Positions 1 through 7,406 of a stretch of DNA of 64,000 nucleotides are shown here, in pieces. Where the stretch lies: positions 13,717 to 77,716 of the forward strand of contig JAWKTM010000033.1 in the NCBI GenBank assembly GCA_041399085.1, in the 5' to 3' direction. The position numbers were made by a program, and so were the translations under genes. Under the pieces are notes generated by a model, which was not told where the DNA came from, did no database searches, and saw nothing but the letters and a program-made list of their open reading frames with translations. The DNA is from JAWKTM01 sp041399085 (lineage in GTDB: Bacteria > Planctomycetota > Planctomycetia > Pirellulales > Pirellulaceae). Numbering within the stretch: the first letter of the stretch is position 1; every line of letters begins with the position of its first letter.

Positions 1-539
1 GAGCTCAGCGCGAGGCCGATCGGCTGGCGGCACAGCAGGCCATACTGAATGAGGTGATTGGCAAGCTGGATGTCGCGCCGGACGGGTTGGTTGATGAGTT
101 GACGGAAACGAGGGCACGGGCCGAGGAATTGTCCACGGATAAACTGGCTCAGCAGGCGTATCTGCGGGAATTGCAGCAGCAAACGGCGGAATTGGGCAGC
201 GAACGCGACGACTTGGTTTCCGATCGCGATCGTTGGCGAACGTCTCACGAGCAGCTCGAATCCAAGCTAGACGACCAGAAACTGCGGATCGCCGCGCTCA
301 CCAAAGAGCTTCGCGCGCTCCAGGGGATCGACGATGAAACTCTTTCCGACGCGACGGACGAAGCCAAATCGACCGGGGGTTTAAGCCGAACTTGGTGGAT
401 CGTGATCTCCGTCGCGGCGGCCGTCGTGCTGGCCGGAGCATTGGCCGCGATCTCGGTTCGAGCCGATCGCGAAAAAAGGCAAGACGGGGAGGAGCAGCCC
501 ATCGACCCAAGCGCGTTCGAGGCGGATAATGACACTTAG
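1..539 (+). CDS. coiled-coil, single-pass membrane protein (5' end outside window)
   Basis: The reading frame is open from base 3, so the true start lies left of the window and about 178 codons are visible. The visible part is rich in E, Q, R, A and L with heptad-like spacing and no prolines in the core, as in a long coiled coil. It then has one strong membrane segment (WWIVISVAAAVVLAGALAAI, about 45 residues before the end) and a short, charged, acidic tail. The predicted topology is one C-terminal anchor with the coiled coil on one side of the membrane. It lies 153 bases upstream of the E2-like gene on the same strand, so it may belong to the same operon. I do not recognise a family; partner or scaffold function is only inference. 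Confidence 0.6.
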   Translation, partial: AQREADRLAAQQAILNEVIGKLDVAPDGLVDELTETRARAEELSTDKLAQQAYLRELQQQTAELGSERDDLVSDRDRWRTSHEQLESKLDDQKLRIAALTKELRALQGIDDETLSDATDEAKSTGGLSRTWWIVISVAAAVVLAGALAAISVRADREKRQDGEEQPIDPSAFEADNDT

Positions 540-692
540 TAGCGCGCGTTTCTGCTTTGATATTATGTTGCTACCAACCGTAGATGGTCAACACTCGTGC
601 CGCCTAAATAGAGCCATCGCTTGCGGCGGAATACGATACGATAGTTCGCCCACTGGATGCATAAACACCGCCAAAGCGGATCGGAGATTGCC

Positions 693-1433
693 GTGAACGA
701 CTCGCCGCGCCGAAAACGTTTGGCCGAGGACTTAGTGAATTTAAGACAGTTAGACGAAGCGAGTTCGATACTGGAAGTTCAATGTGAGGGCGATTTGCCA
801 GATCGCTATACGTTGCAGTTTCGGGGACGCGGATTAGCCACTGAACCTCGACCGGGCGAATCCATCGCCTATGTCGAATTGCACCGCGTCGACTTGCGGT
901 TGCCCTATTCGTACCCCCAGCGGCCGCCGGATATCCGCTGGCTCACGCCCTTGTTTCATCCCAATGTCTCATTTAGCGGGTTCATCAACCTGGCGGATAT
1001 CGGCCTCACGTGGAACGAAACCGTATCACTAGACAGTGTGTGCGAGCGACTATGGGATGTGGCGCGTTTGGCTTTTGTGGACTTAGACGATTCCACCAAC
1101 TACACGGCTCGGGCATGGTTTGCCGACGAGCATGGTTTGACCTTGCCAGTTGATGGGCGACCACTAAGAACCCAAGCGGCCGAGTCGTCGCCAAACATTA
1201 TTCGTTATGAACGCCGACCAGCGTCATCCGCAAGCCCTCGCCCGCTCGACATCCCGCCGGTCCGAACCGCCTCGTCCGGGTCGAACGAGAACGCGGAGCA
1301 CATGGGCCGCCAGCGACGTGAGGATCGAGACGTCTTTTATATCAACGAAGACACGCCGGTGCCGGAATTGCCCCGCGTTCGCCGTCCACTTCAGGGCGGT
1401 GACACGGATGTGTTCTATATCGGCGAGGAATAA
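693..1433 (+). CDS. E2 (ubiquitin-conjugating) fold protein without catalytic cysteine
   Basis: From a GTG start with a GGAG six bases upstream, the product is 246 aa; an ATG at 657 adds 12 residues but has no visible ribosome site. Residues 60-117 carry the E2 hallmarks in order: LPYSYPQRPPDIRWLTP (70-86), then HPN (89-91), then a tryptophan (107) and a downstream helix. In active E2s the catalytic Cys lies about 8-10 residues after HPN in an I-C-L context; here it reads I-N-L with Asn99. This is therefore a pseudo-E2, comparable to eukaryotic UEV proteins. The C-terminal 100 residues look disordered and end in two near-identical peptides, DVFYINED (213-220) and DVFYIGEE (239-246). It lies 20 bases before a membrane-anchored RING-like gene. 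The fold is well supported by motif; the role is inferred. Confidence 0.75.
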   Translation: MNDSPRRKRLAEDLVNLRQLDEASSILEVQCEGDLPDRYTLQFRGRGLATEPRPGESIAYVELHRVDLRLPYSYPQRPPDIRWLTPLFHPNVSFSGFINLADIGLTWNETVSLDSVCERLWDVARLAFVDLDDSTNYTARAWFADEHGLTLPVDGRPLRTQAAESSPNIIRYERRPASSASPRPLDIPPVRTASSGSNENAEHMGRQRREDRDVFYINEDTPVPELPRVRRPLQGGDTDVFYIGEE

Positions 1434-1453
1434 AGGAACAAAGGGCGTCACCG

Positions 1454-2302
1454 GTGAGTTGCCTCGCGACAGTGGCCATTCTGGTGGTGGTTGTATTGGT
1501 CGTCATTCATTGGTCGGCCAAGGCGAATGAGCGCGCGCGGCAAGGACGGCTCTATAGTGCTCTGGCCCGCCGTTTTTCCGGTGTCTACATCGGGGGTGGT
1601 TGGACTTCCGCGCCGACGATCCGTTTTCGCTATGGGGCGACACAAGCTGTCGTCCAGATTTACCAGGGCGCCAAACGCGAACATGACCAGACGGTTGCGA
1701 TTTCGATCGACTGGGCGGAATCCGAGCTTTGGTGTGAAATCATCTCACCGCGCGAGACGATTGGTGATTCGCCGTTTCGCACCGTGCAAGCTTTCGAGAC
1801 GGATGACCCCGATTTCAATCACCGGTTCTTGGTGCGCGCGACGCGTGTGTCCGAGGGTAAAAAACTGCTATCGCGAGGCGTACAATGGCAGTTGGAAGAG
1901 TTGCGGCGTATGGCGACGCCCGCGAATGTATATGTCGAGATTGGCCATGGACGCCTCCGTGTGCGTCGCCCATTTCATCAAGTAAGAATGCCCGATTTGG
2001 AATGCTTCATCCGGCGTTCGTTAGAGCTGTACGATCAGGCGATGTTGACTCGCGCCGTGGGCATCGAGTTCGTGGAATCGGAAGAGGCCAAGCTCATCAT
2101 CGAAGCGAAATGTCAAGTATGCGGCGAAGACGTCGTGGATGACATGGTGATCTGCCGCCGTTGTAAGACGCCGCATCATCGCGATTGCTGGCTGTATTTC
2201 GGATCATGCTCGACCTATGGTTGTCAGGAGTCTCACTTCACGGTTCCGGCGTCGGCCGAAGCCGTCGCGCCGCCTCGTGACTCGTCGGAGCCCTCGCCAT
2301 GA
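1454..2302 (+). CDS. membrane-anchored protein with C-terminal RING-like zinc finger
   Basis: A GTG-started 282-aa protein. An N-terminal membrane helix (residues 4-23, ATVAILVVVVLVVIHW) is followed by a roughly 190-residue mixed alpha/beta region I do not recognise. A cysteine-rich treble-clef finger follows at 220-257: Cys220, 223, 234, 237, His241/242, Cys245, 252 and 257, with the CW and CSTYGC elements seen in prokaryotic RING-like domains. A proline- and serine-rich tail ends the protein. It starts 20 bases after the E2-like gene, so the two are probably co-transcribed. In eukaryotes RING fingers recruit E2s, so this could be the E3-like partner of the neighbouring pseudo-E2; that pairing is inference from adjacency and fold. 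The stop codon overlaps the next ATG (ATGA). Confidence 0.72.
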   Translation: MSCLATVAILVVVVLVVIHWSAKANERARQGRLYSALARRFSGVYIGGGWTSAPTIRFRYGATQAVVQIYQGAKREHDQTVAISIDWAESELWCEIISPRETIGDSPFRTVQAFETDDPDFNHRFLVRATRVSEGKKLLSRGVQWQLEELRRMATPANVYVEIGHGRLRVRRPFHQVRMPDLECFIRRSLELYDQAMLTRAVGIEFVESEEAKLIIEAKCQVCGEDVVDDMVICRRCKTPHHRDCWLYFGSCSTYGCQESHFTVPASAEAVAPPRDSSEPSP

Positions 2303-2409
2303 GAGAGCCGGGCTTGGCGCTGTTGACAGTGTTCTTGTTGGCTTTCGTCGGGGCCTGTTCGACCTACGGTTGCGGCGAAACACGTTTTGTTGAAGCTCGA
2401 CGAAAATGA
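2299..2409 (+). pseudogene. 36-codon scar: hydrophobic N-terminus joined to a second RING tail
   Basis: An ATG overlapping the stop of the RING gene opens a 36-codon frame. Residues 5-19 form a hydrophobic helix (GLALLTVFLLAFVGA) and the rest reads CSTYGCGETRFVEARRK. The second half closely matches the end of the preceding protein (CSTYGCQESHF). This is what an internal deletion in a tandem paralogue (membrane helix, body, RING finger) would leave behind. Because the hydrophobic stretch ends in GAC, it could by chance also be read as a small lipoprotein. No upstream RING cysteines remain, so a functional finger is impossible. Confidence 0.5.
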
Positions 2410-2437
2410 GCCGCTTCCGAGCATCGCGGTTATTTTG

Positions 2438-3373
2438 CTATTTGAGCGGCAAGTAAACATCCGAAATCATTTCGGAAGTCGGCGTTTCTTCCGAGTTGTT
2501 GCGATAGATCTCATAAGGATGGACCTGTTTGCTCAGTTTGAGCTTTTTGTGGCGGGCATACTGAAAGCCGGATGACCAAGCGTTTCCTAAGTGTTCATAG
2601 CGGCCCGTGTGGCGAATGGTCAGACTGTTCGTCGCGGGAATGGCCACTTGTGACAAAGGGGCGGCGACGGCCGGCGCCGTGGTCGGCATCACATATCCGG
2701 CAGTGTACTCGCAGCGCTTATTCTTCAAGTCCCATACATGGTAGATGCTCACGGCTTCGCCTTCGCGAGAAAGGTGTTGCTTAGCAATCGCATCCTCCGC
2801 TTGTTGGAACGCGTTCCTCATCGACTCGCAGATTTGATCGAATGAACAGGAGGATCGCACGCCCACTACAGTGTGGGCCGGCATGGGTTTGACTCCTTGA
2901 ATGTCGATGTCGGATTGCACTTGTCCTGTTTCGATCAACTCCTTAAGCATCTTAAGGCCGCGTTCATAATCCATCCCAATGAACGTATCCATCTGACCTG
3001 CCATCCAAAACATGAACCACGGCAGCGAGCCGTACATGTGCCAAGTCACCTTCGTGCCATCGCCAGCCGGTTCGATGTCGAAGGTCACGCGAGCTTGCGA
3101 CTTGAAGGGTTTAAGAAACAGCAAACGCTCCTCAATGAAACCGGGCCGGTCGAGCTTCGTGTGCTCGATCTCTCCCTGCCCGACCAGCTCGCCCGTCCAT
3201 TCGTACTTGGAACCCACGGAGTTGGAATCCTGGGTTACCACCACCTTGGCTTGCTTCTCCATGCATAGCCACGGCGACCACATGCTCCAGGTATTGAAAT
3301 CCGAGGCCGTGTCAAACACCTGTTGCGGCGAGGCTTGGATGTGAGTGGAACGGAAAACATGATAAGCGGGCAT
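2438..3373 (-). CDS. SRPBCC (polyketide cyclase-like) + GyrI-like effector-binding protein
   Basis: A 311-aa protein read from the ATG at 3373, which has GGAGAA upstream; a longer frame to 3448 has no comparable start signal. Residues 1-150 have the SRPBCC/START layout: a strand, I-xx-SPQQVFD, W-S-W-P-W, and a long C-terminal helix ending in the GLKML region. The second half (about 165-311) resembles GyrI/AraC-type effector-binding domains, with a repeated strand-helix pattern and HTGRYEHLGNAW. Such two-domain proteins bind small hydrophobic ligands, but the ligand is unknown. It has no signal peptide or membrane helix, so it is probably cytoplasmic. It is convergent with the E2/RING operon and downstream of the sulfatase on the same strand. 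Confidence 0.8.
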   Translation of the reverse strand: MPAYHVFRSTHIQASPQQVFDTASDFNTWSMWSPWLCMEKQAKVVVTQDSNSVGSKYEWTGELVGQGEIEHTKLDRPGFIEERLLFLKPFKSQARVTFDIEPAGDGTKVTWHMYGSLPWFMFWMAGQMDTFIGMDYERGLKMLKELIETGQVQSDIDIQGVKPMPAHTVVGVRSSCSFDQICESMRNAFQQAEDAIAKQHLSREGEAVSIYHVWDLKNKRCEYTAGYVMPTTAPAVAAPLSQVAIPATNSLTIRHTGRYEHLGNAWSSGFQYARHKKLKLSKQVHPYEIYRNNSEETPTSEMISDVYLPLK

Positions 3374-3480
3374 GGCCTGAATTCTCCCGACGAGAAGTGG
3401 AGCAAAACGTGACGACGCGATTGTACCGCGCGTCATCCGAGTTTCCATACAGCTACGTTCCGGCCGAAAAACGCCCGATT

Positions 3481-5034
3481 CTAGCGAGTCGCCGCCATGG
3501 CTTTCGTGGGCGGCATGCGGTCCACGAACTGCGCCTCGGTGCGGATCAGTTCCGCGATGGTAGTCGCACGCAGTTTCTCCAGCAACGCGGCATTTTCTGG
3601 TCGCGCCGCCAGATTGGTCAGTTCCTCGGGGTCGGCATCTAGATCATAAATCTCCTCCACCTCACCCGCGACCAACGTGCGAACATATTTATGATGTCCG
3701 TCGCGCAACATCACATACCAAGGAGTATTGCCCGTGGACATCAAACGTTCGTCGGTAGGAATGTCGTCGGTGTCGGAACCGTATGAGCGAGCCGTGTGAG
3801 TGAATACCATGGGCGATTGCCATTCCTCTGTTTCGGGATTGTTTAGCAGTGGTCGAATGTCGCGACCATGCATTCTCCACGGTATCTCGACGCCCGTTGT
3901 GTTCACGAAAAACTGAACCAAGTCCGGTGAGTTCACGGGATGACGGCAAACTCGGCCTTGCGGAATCACACCTGGTTGGCGAATGATCAACGGCGATGCG
4001 ATCGTGGCGTCGTAGGCAGCGATTTTTTGGCTGAAACCGTGTTCGCCCATACCGTATCCTTGATCCGCGGTATAAACGACCAATGTATTTTCCAACTGCC
4101 CCGATTCGTCGAGGGCTTTCATCAGTCGTCCCACTCCTTCATCGATGGCCATCGCACATTCGTTGACTTGCTGGATCCAGGCGTCAAAAGCCAGTCCTGT
4201 TTTGTTCGTATCAAAATTGCCGGGCTTAACCTCGCCTTTCTTCATATACGGAGTTCCGTCCGGACCCTTGGCCCACGCTTTGGTGAGTTCAAGATAGGCT
4301 GGCTTGTCCGGCCAAGGTCCAAAGATATCATTCGGCACCTTGGCTGAGTTTCCAGCCAACTTGCCCTTGTGTCGCTCGGCGGGTGTGGTCGGGCCATGTA
4401 CGGCGCCATAGCAAAGCCACAAATACCAGGGCTTCTCGGCATCGCGATTTTCGCCCTTGATATAATCCACGGCCCAATTGGTATAGTTGTCCGTCGAGTA
4501 GCCTTCGACGCGTCGCTCGACACCATTAAATGACATGATCTGATCATAGAAGTAGTGGCCCGCATTCTCGGGATGGGCGGGACGGTTCCAAACAATCTGA
4601 TGATCCCAATCGCGGCCGTAGCCCGTGTCGGTGCCCGTGTGCCATTTGCCAATTTGGGCCGTGTGATAGCCTTGCCGTCGCAATTCGGCGGGCCAAAACG
4701 GGCACGCTGCGGGATCATACGTGCTGCCGGGGTAAGTACCGGTCATCCGCATCGACTGGACGGCATGTTGCAAGCGGCCGGTGAGCATGCTGGCTCGCGA
4801 CGGCATGCACCACGCGCCCAAATAGCACCGCTCGAAACGCACGCCGGACTTTGCCAACGCATCAATGTTCGGCGTATTCACCCAGTCCGGCGCTTCGTCG
4901 TAGCAACTCAGCGTTTTGTACGATTGGTCGTCGGCATAGATGAACAAAATGTTCGGCCGCTTCGCTTCCGCCGCGGTCAAGCCGCTGGCGATGAAGAGCA
5001 GACTGAAAAGAACGAACGAGCGAATTCCGCGCAT
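3481..5034 (-). CDS. secreted sulfatase (arylsulfatase family)
   Basis: A 517-aa protein from the ATG at 5034, chosen because a CGGAG lies seven bases upstream and a clean signal peptide (FVLFSLLFIASGLTAAEA) follows; the open frame extends further upstream but reads as non-coding. Metal-binding Asp35-Asp36 (YADDQ) and the sulfatase signature CMPSRASMLTGR with formylglycine-forming Cys76 are present. GKWHTG and the later TADQGYGMGEHG match the second metal-site region. It would hydrolyse sulfate esters, probably on marine or plant polysaccharides, outside the cytoplasm. It needs a formylglycine-generating enzyme, which is not in this window. Planctomycete genomes usually encode many such enzymes. 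Confidence 0.93.
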   Translation of the reverse strand: MRGIRSFVLFSLLFIASGLTAAEAKRPNILFIYADDQSYKTLSCYDEAPDWVNTPNIDALAKSGVRFERCYLGAWCMPSRASMLTGRLQHAVQSMRMTGTYPGSTYDPAACPFWPAELRRQGYHTAQIGKWHTGTDTGYGRDWDHQIVWNRPAHPENAGHYFYDQIMSFNGVERRVEGYSTDNYTNWAVDYIKGENRDAEKPWYLWLCYGAVHGPTTPAERHKGKLAGNSAKVPNDIFGPWPDKPAYLELTKAWAKGPDGTPYMKKGEVKPGNFDTNKTGLAFDAWIQQVNECAMAIDEGVGRLMKALDESGQLENTLVVYTADQGYGMGEHGFSQKIAAYDATIASPLIIRQPGVIPQGRVCRHPVNSPDLVQFFVNTTGVEIPWRMHGRDIRPLLNNPETEEWQSPMVFTHTARSYGSDTDDIPTDERLMSTGNTPWYVMLRDGHHKYVRTLVAGEVEEIYDLDADPEELTNLAARPENAALLEKLRATTIAELIRTEAQFVDRMPPTKAMAATR

Positions 5035-5371
5035 GACAAACTCCGAGTGGCTTGAGGCAACGTGCGAGTCAGGTTGGCCAGTATAGTCGCTCGGCGTGTC
5101 GCGTGACGAAACCGATGACGTACGGGCGGAGGGCGGCGATTGTGGGCGATCCGCAGGGTCGGTGCGGCGGGAGGGCTCGCTCGCCGAGTCAGTGAGGTGT
5201 TCCCGCGGAGTTGTCGCTCTAGCGAGCGGCTTCTTGAGCAAGATGTCAGATTCCGAATGGGAGACTGGCGTCTGGAGGCGAGAGAAGTAAGACTATCGCG
5301 ACGGTCTTGAGGCTGCAAGAATGGTGGGCGGCGATGTGCATCGTTTTTTGGTCCACTCGCGGAGAAACAGT
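5035..5371. other. divergent intergenic region
   Basis: This 337-base stretch separates the minus-strand sulfatase from the plus-strand small membrane protein, so it should hold both promoters. I see the ribosome sites at its two ends (CGGAG for the sulfatase, GGAGAA at 5361 for the membrane protein) but no convincing -35/-10 pair, operator or RNA element. Confidence 0.5.
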
Positions 5372-5686
5372 ATGAAGTCACAATTTAAGAAATCCACTCG
5401 GCGCGAGCGGCTCTCTGATTGGCGCAAAGCGTTCTTGTGGTTTCTGGGCGGGCTGCTGGGCGGGCCGGTCTGTGTCCTCGGGATTCATGGAGTAGTGTTT
5501 GGGAATTGGGATCCTTTGGTGCATGGTTGGCCACGGTTGCTGGAATTCACGTCGTTCGTACTTGCCGGGCTGGTGGCGTTGAAGGACCGTGTACGCGTTT
5601 GCCTCGGTGTTTGGATTGTACGCAGGAATGGTGGCGTTCATAAGTATGGACTCCTGGTGAAGCAGAGTACCCCATCACGTCGATGA
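5372..5686 (+). pseudogene. small membrane protein, probable single-base frameshift
   Basis: The ATG at 5372 has GGAGAA eight bases upstream. The product is basic at the N-terminus and then has two membrane segments (FLWFLGGLLGGPVCVLGIHG and the LEFTSFVLAGLVAL region). After codon 70 the frame becomes Arg/Val-rich and ends at 5686. If one G is removed near 5584 the frame continues as TVYAFASVFGLYAGMVAFIS, a third membrane segment, and stops at 5660. The three-helix version of about 95 aa is more likely to be the real protein. I do not recognise a family. The lesion may be a sequencing error. Confidence 0.45.
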
Positions 5687-5961
5687 CTGATTAGCGCTTC
5701 GTGGAATGCCGGCGGTCTCTGGAGTAATTGTGGGAACGACAGTGCGATACCTTGCGTTGGCAACTATCTCGCATGAAGTAAATAAAATCGAAGAACCGGC
5801 AAGCGAGAAACACGATCGCAAAAAGTGATGCAATAAATTGAATATTGTGTTCTTCACGCTGATAGCGATACCGCGCTCTATTTCGCCAGCATTGGGATCA
5901 ACATGACGCCGCTGCTACGGTATCATGGAGGCCACGCGGGATACCGCGCATGGCAAATCAT
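5687..5961. other. intergenic region, nothing recognised
   Basis: A 275-base gap between the frameshifted small membrane gene and the end of the minus-strand TPR gene. Short open frames exist on both strands, but none has a ribosome site or a recognisable product. No hairpin repeat was seen. Confidence 0.4.
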
Positions 5962-7221
5962 TTACGGCGATCCGCTTGGGTGCATGCCCTCCGCAATGCG
6001 CGGCGTTGTCAATCGGTACCTCGCCTTTTCCGATCGAGCGTACTGGCTAATCCGCGAACGGGCTACACGTCCGTGAGACCATCTAAGGAGGCGCGGGTGG
6101 GTTTCGGCTAAGAACGGCCTCAGGTATTCGGCGTCGCTTCCTTCGCGCGCGGCGTGGTCAAAGAACGTCTTGGGCGCGTTCCACTTGGCCGTCTGATGTA
6201 TAGGATGCCGACCAGGAACAGCAGGTCGGCGTTTTGTTGGTCTAGCAAGGCACTTTGAGCCACGGCTTCCATGCGAGACTGTTTCGTCAAAAGATTGTCG
6301 CCATAGAGTTCGTCGAGTGCGATTGTGTCCGCCGGAATGTCCTTGGAGAGCAACACACCGGAGCTTGAAGGCTTTAAAAGCGTCAAAATTGATGGTGGCG
6401 ACAAATGCGTGGCCTTCGCGAAAGTAGGCGGCGGCCATGTCTGGCGCGGAAGCCACGGCCGATTTGTAGCGATCTAACGCCGACGCGAAACGTTGTTGAG
6501 CGAACAAGCGGTCTCCTTGTTCAATCCATTGACGAGCCCGAGCTTGCGAAGTGGCGTTGGACTGCCGCAAATTGTCCACGACTTGTTGCAGGTCGTTTCG
6601 GGGCGTGGATGAATCCACGGTGAGCGCTTTCGCGATCGCGGCTATGGCGGATGCTTCGTCGTGATAAACGAACAGCGGTTGTTGCTCGCTGTCCTTCGGC
6701 GGAGCGATGACGTAGTTCGTCGGACGTGATACGGTGTTCGCGGATCGAGCGAATGAATACGTCGGTTCGTTCGCCGCGGCAATCAATGGTGACGCGACCT
6801 CGGGGCCAGCATTTGCAAAACCATAGTACGAGTAACCATAGCCGTAAGGCATATAGCAAGGCGACGTATATATGGGTGTGTATACTCGATAGGTTGGCGC
6901 GCAGTAGCGATATGAGTAGACCGGGTACGAACAAGAGCCGAAGCTAAGCGGCCCGATCGAGACGCCGAATCGAAATGAACTATAAGACGAATACCGAGGC
7001 CAGTAGGAATATCGGGGCGCATAATAGCGGTAGCTGTAGCGCGGCGCATAACCATGCCAATGGCCATGATGGTGGCGATGAAACGGCCAGCCCACCGTTT
7101 GTGTCGGAATCGCGCCGGATCGCGCCGTTCCCAATAACTGGAACGGATCGCCCGCCGAAGCTTGGCTGGCAACCGTCAGTAATAGCCCCAGCGTCCAAGC
7201 AAAAATCAATCCGCGTGACAT
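5962..7221 (-). pseudogene. secreted Tyr/His-rich protein with TPR tail, frameshifted
   Basis: The ATG at 7221 follows AAGGAAGAGG. A signal peptide (LIFAWTLGLLLTVASQASAG) leads into a low-complexity region (residues about 45-145) dominated by Tyr, His, Arg, Ser and Pro, with GHWHGYAPRYSYRYYAPRYS-type repeats. A conserved linker follows, then a TPR-like helix pair (QWIEQGDRLFAQQRFASALD and A-A-YFREGHAF). From about 6395 the coding sense moves to another frame (GVLLSKDIPADTIALDELYG, then LLDQQNADLLFLVGILY), and from about 6205 it returns to the first frame (FDHAAREGSDAEYLRPFLAE). At least two indels are thus needed, whether real or sequencing artefacts. Planctomycetes often encode such Tyr-rich exported TPR proteins; their function is unknown. 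Confidence 0.65.
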
Positions 7222-7406
7222 GTTTCGCCTCTTCCTTTACGAGTTCACCGCCCGTGTTTCGTTGACTCCGATTCAAGTGCGTGACGCCGGTTCGACTTCG
7301 ACGCCTCCGGCATTATCTCGGTTTGGCGAAAATACCGCAAGTTGAACGGGTCGCCGCCGTGGGGCTTGGCTCGTAAGATTCTCTGCGGGTTATCGCAGGA
7401 TATCGA

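Noticed and set aside
693..1433. Active E2 ubiquitin-conjugating enzyme
   Set aside because: The residue at the catalytic position is Asn99, and no nearby Cys lies in an equivalent context (Cys117 is in the following helix).
5675..5857. 60-codon minus-strand frame
   Set aside because: Short, without a ribosome site and partly antisense to the small membrane gene.
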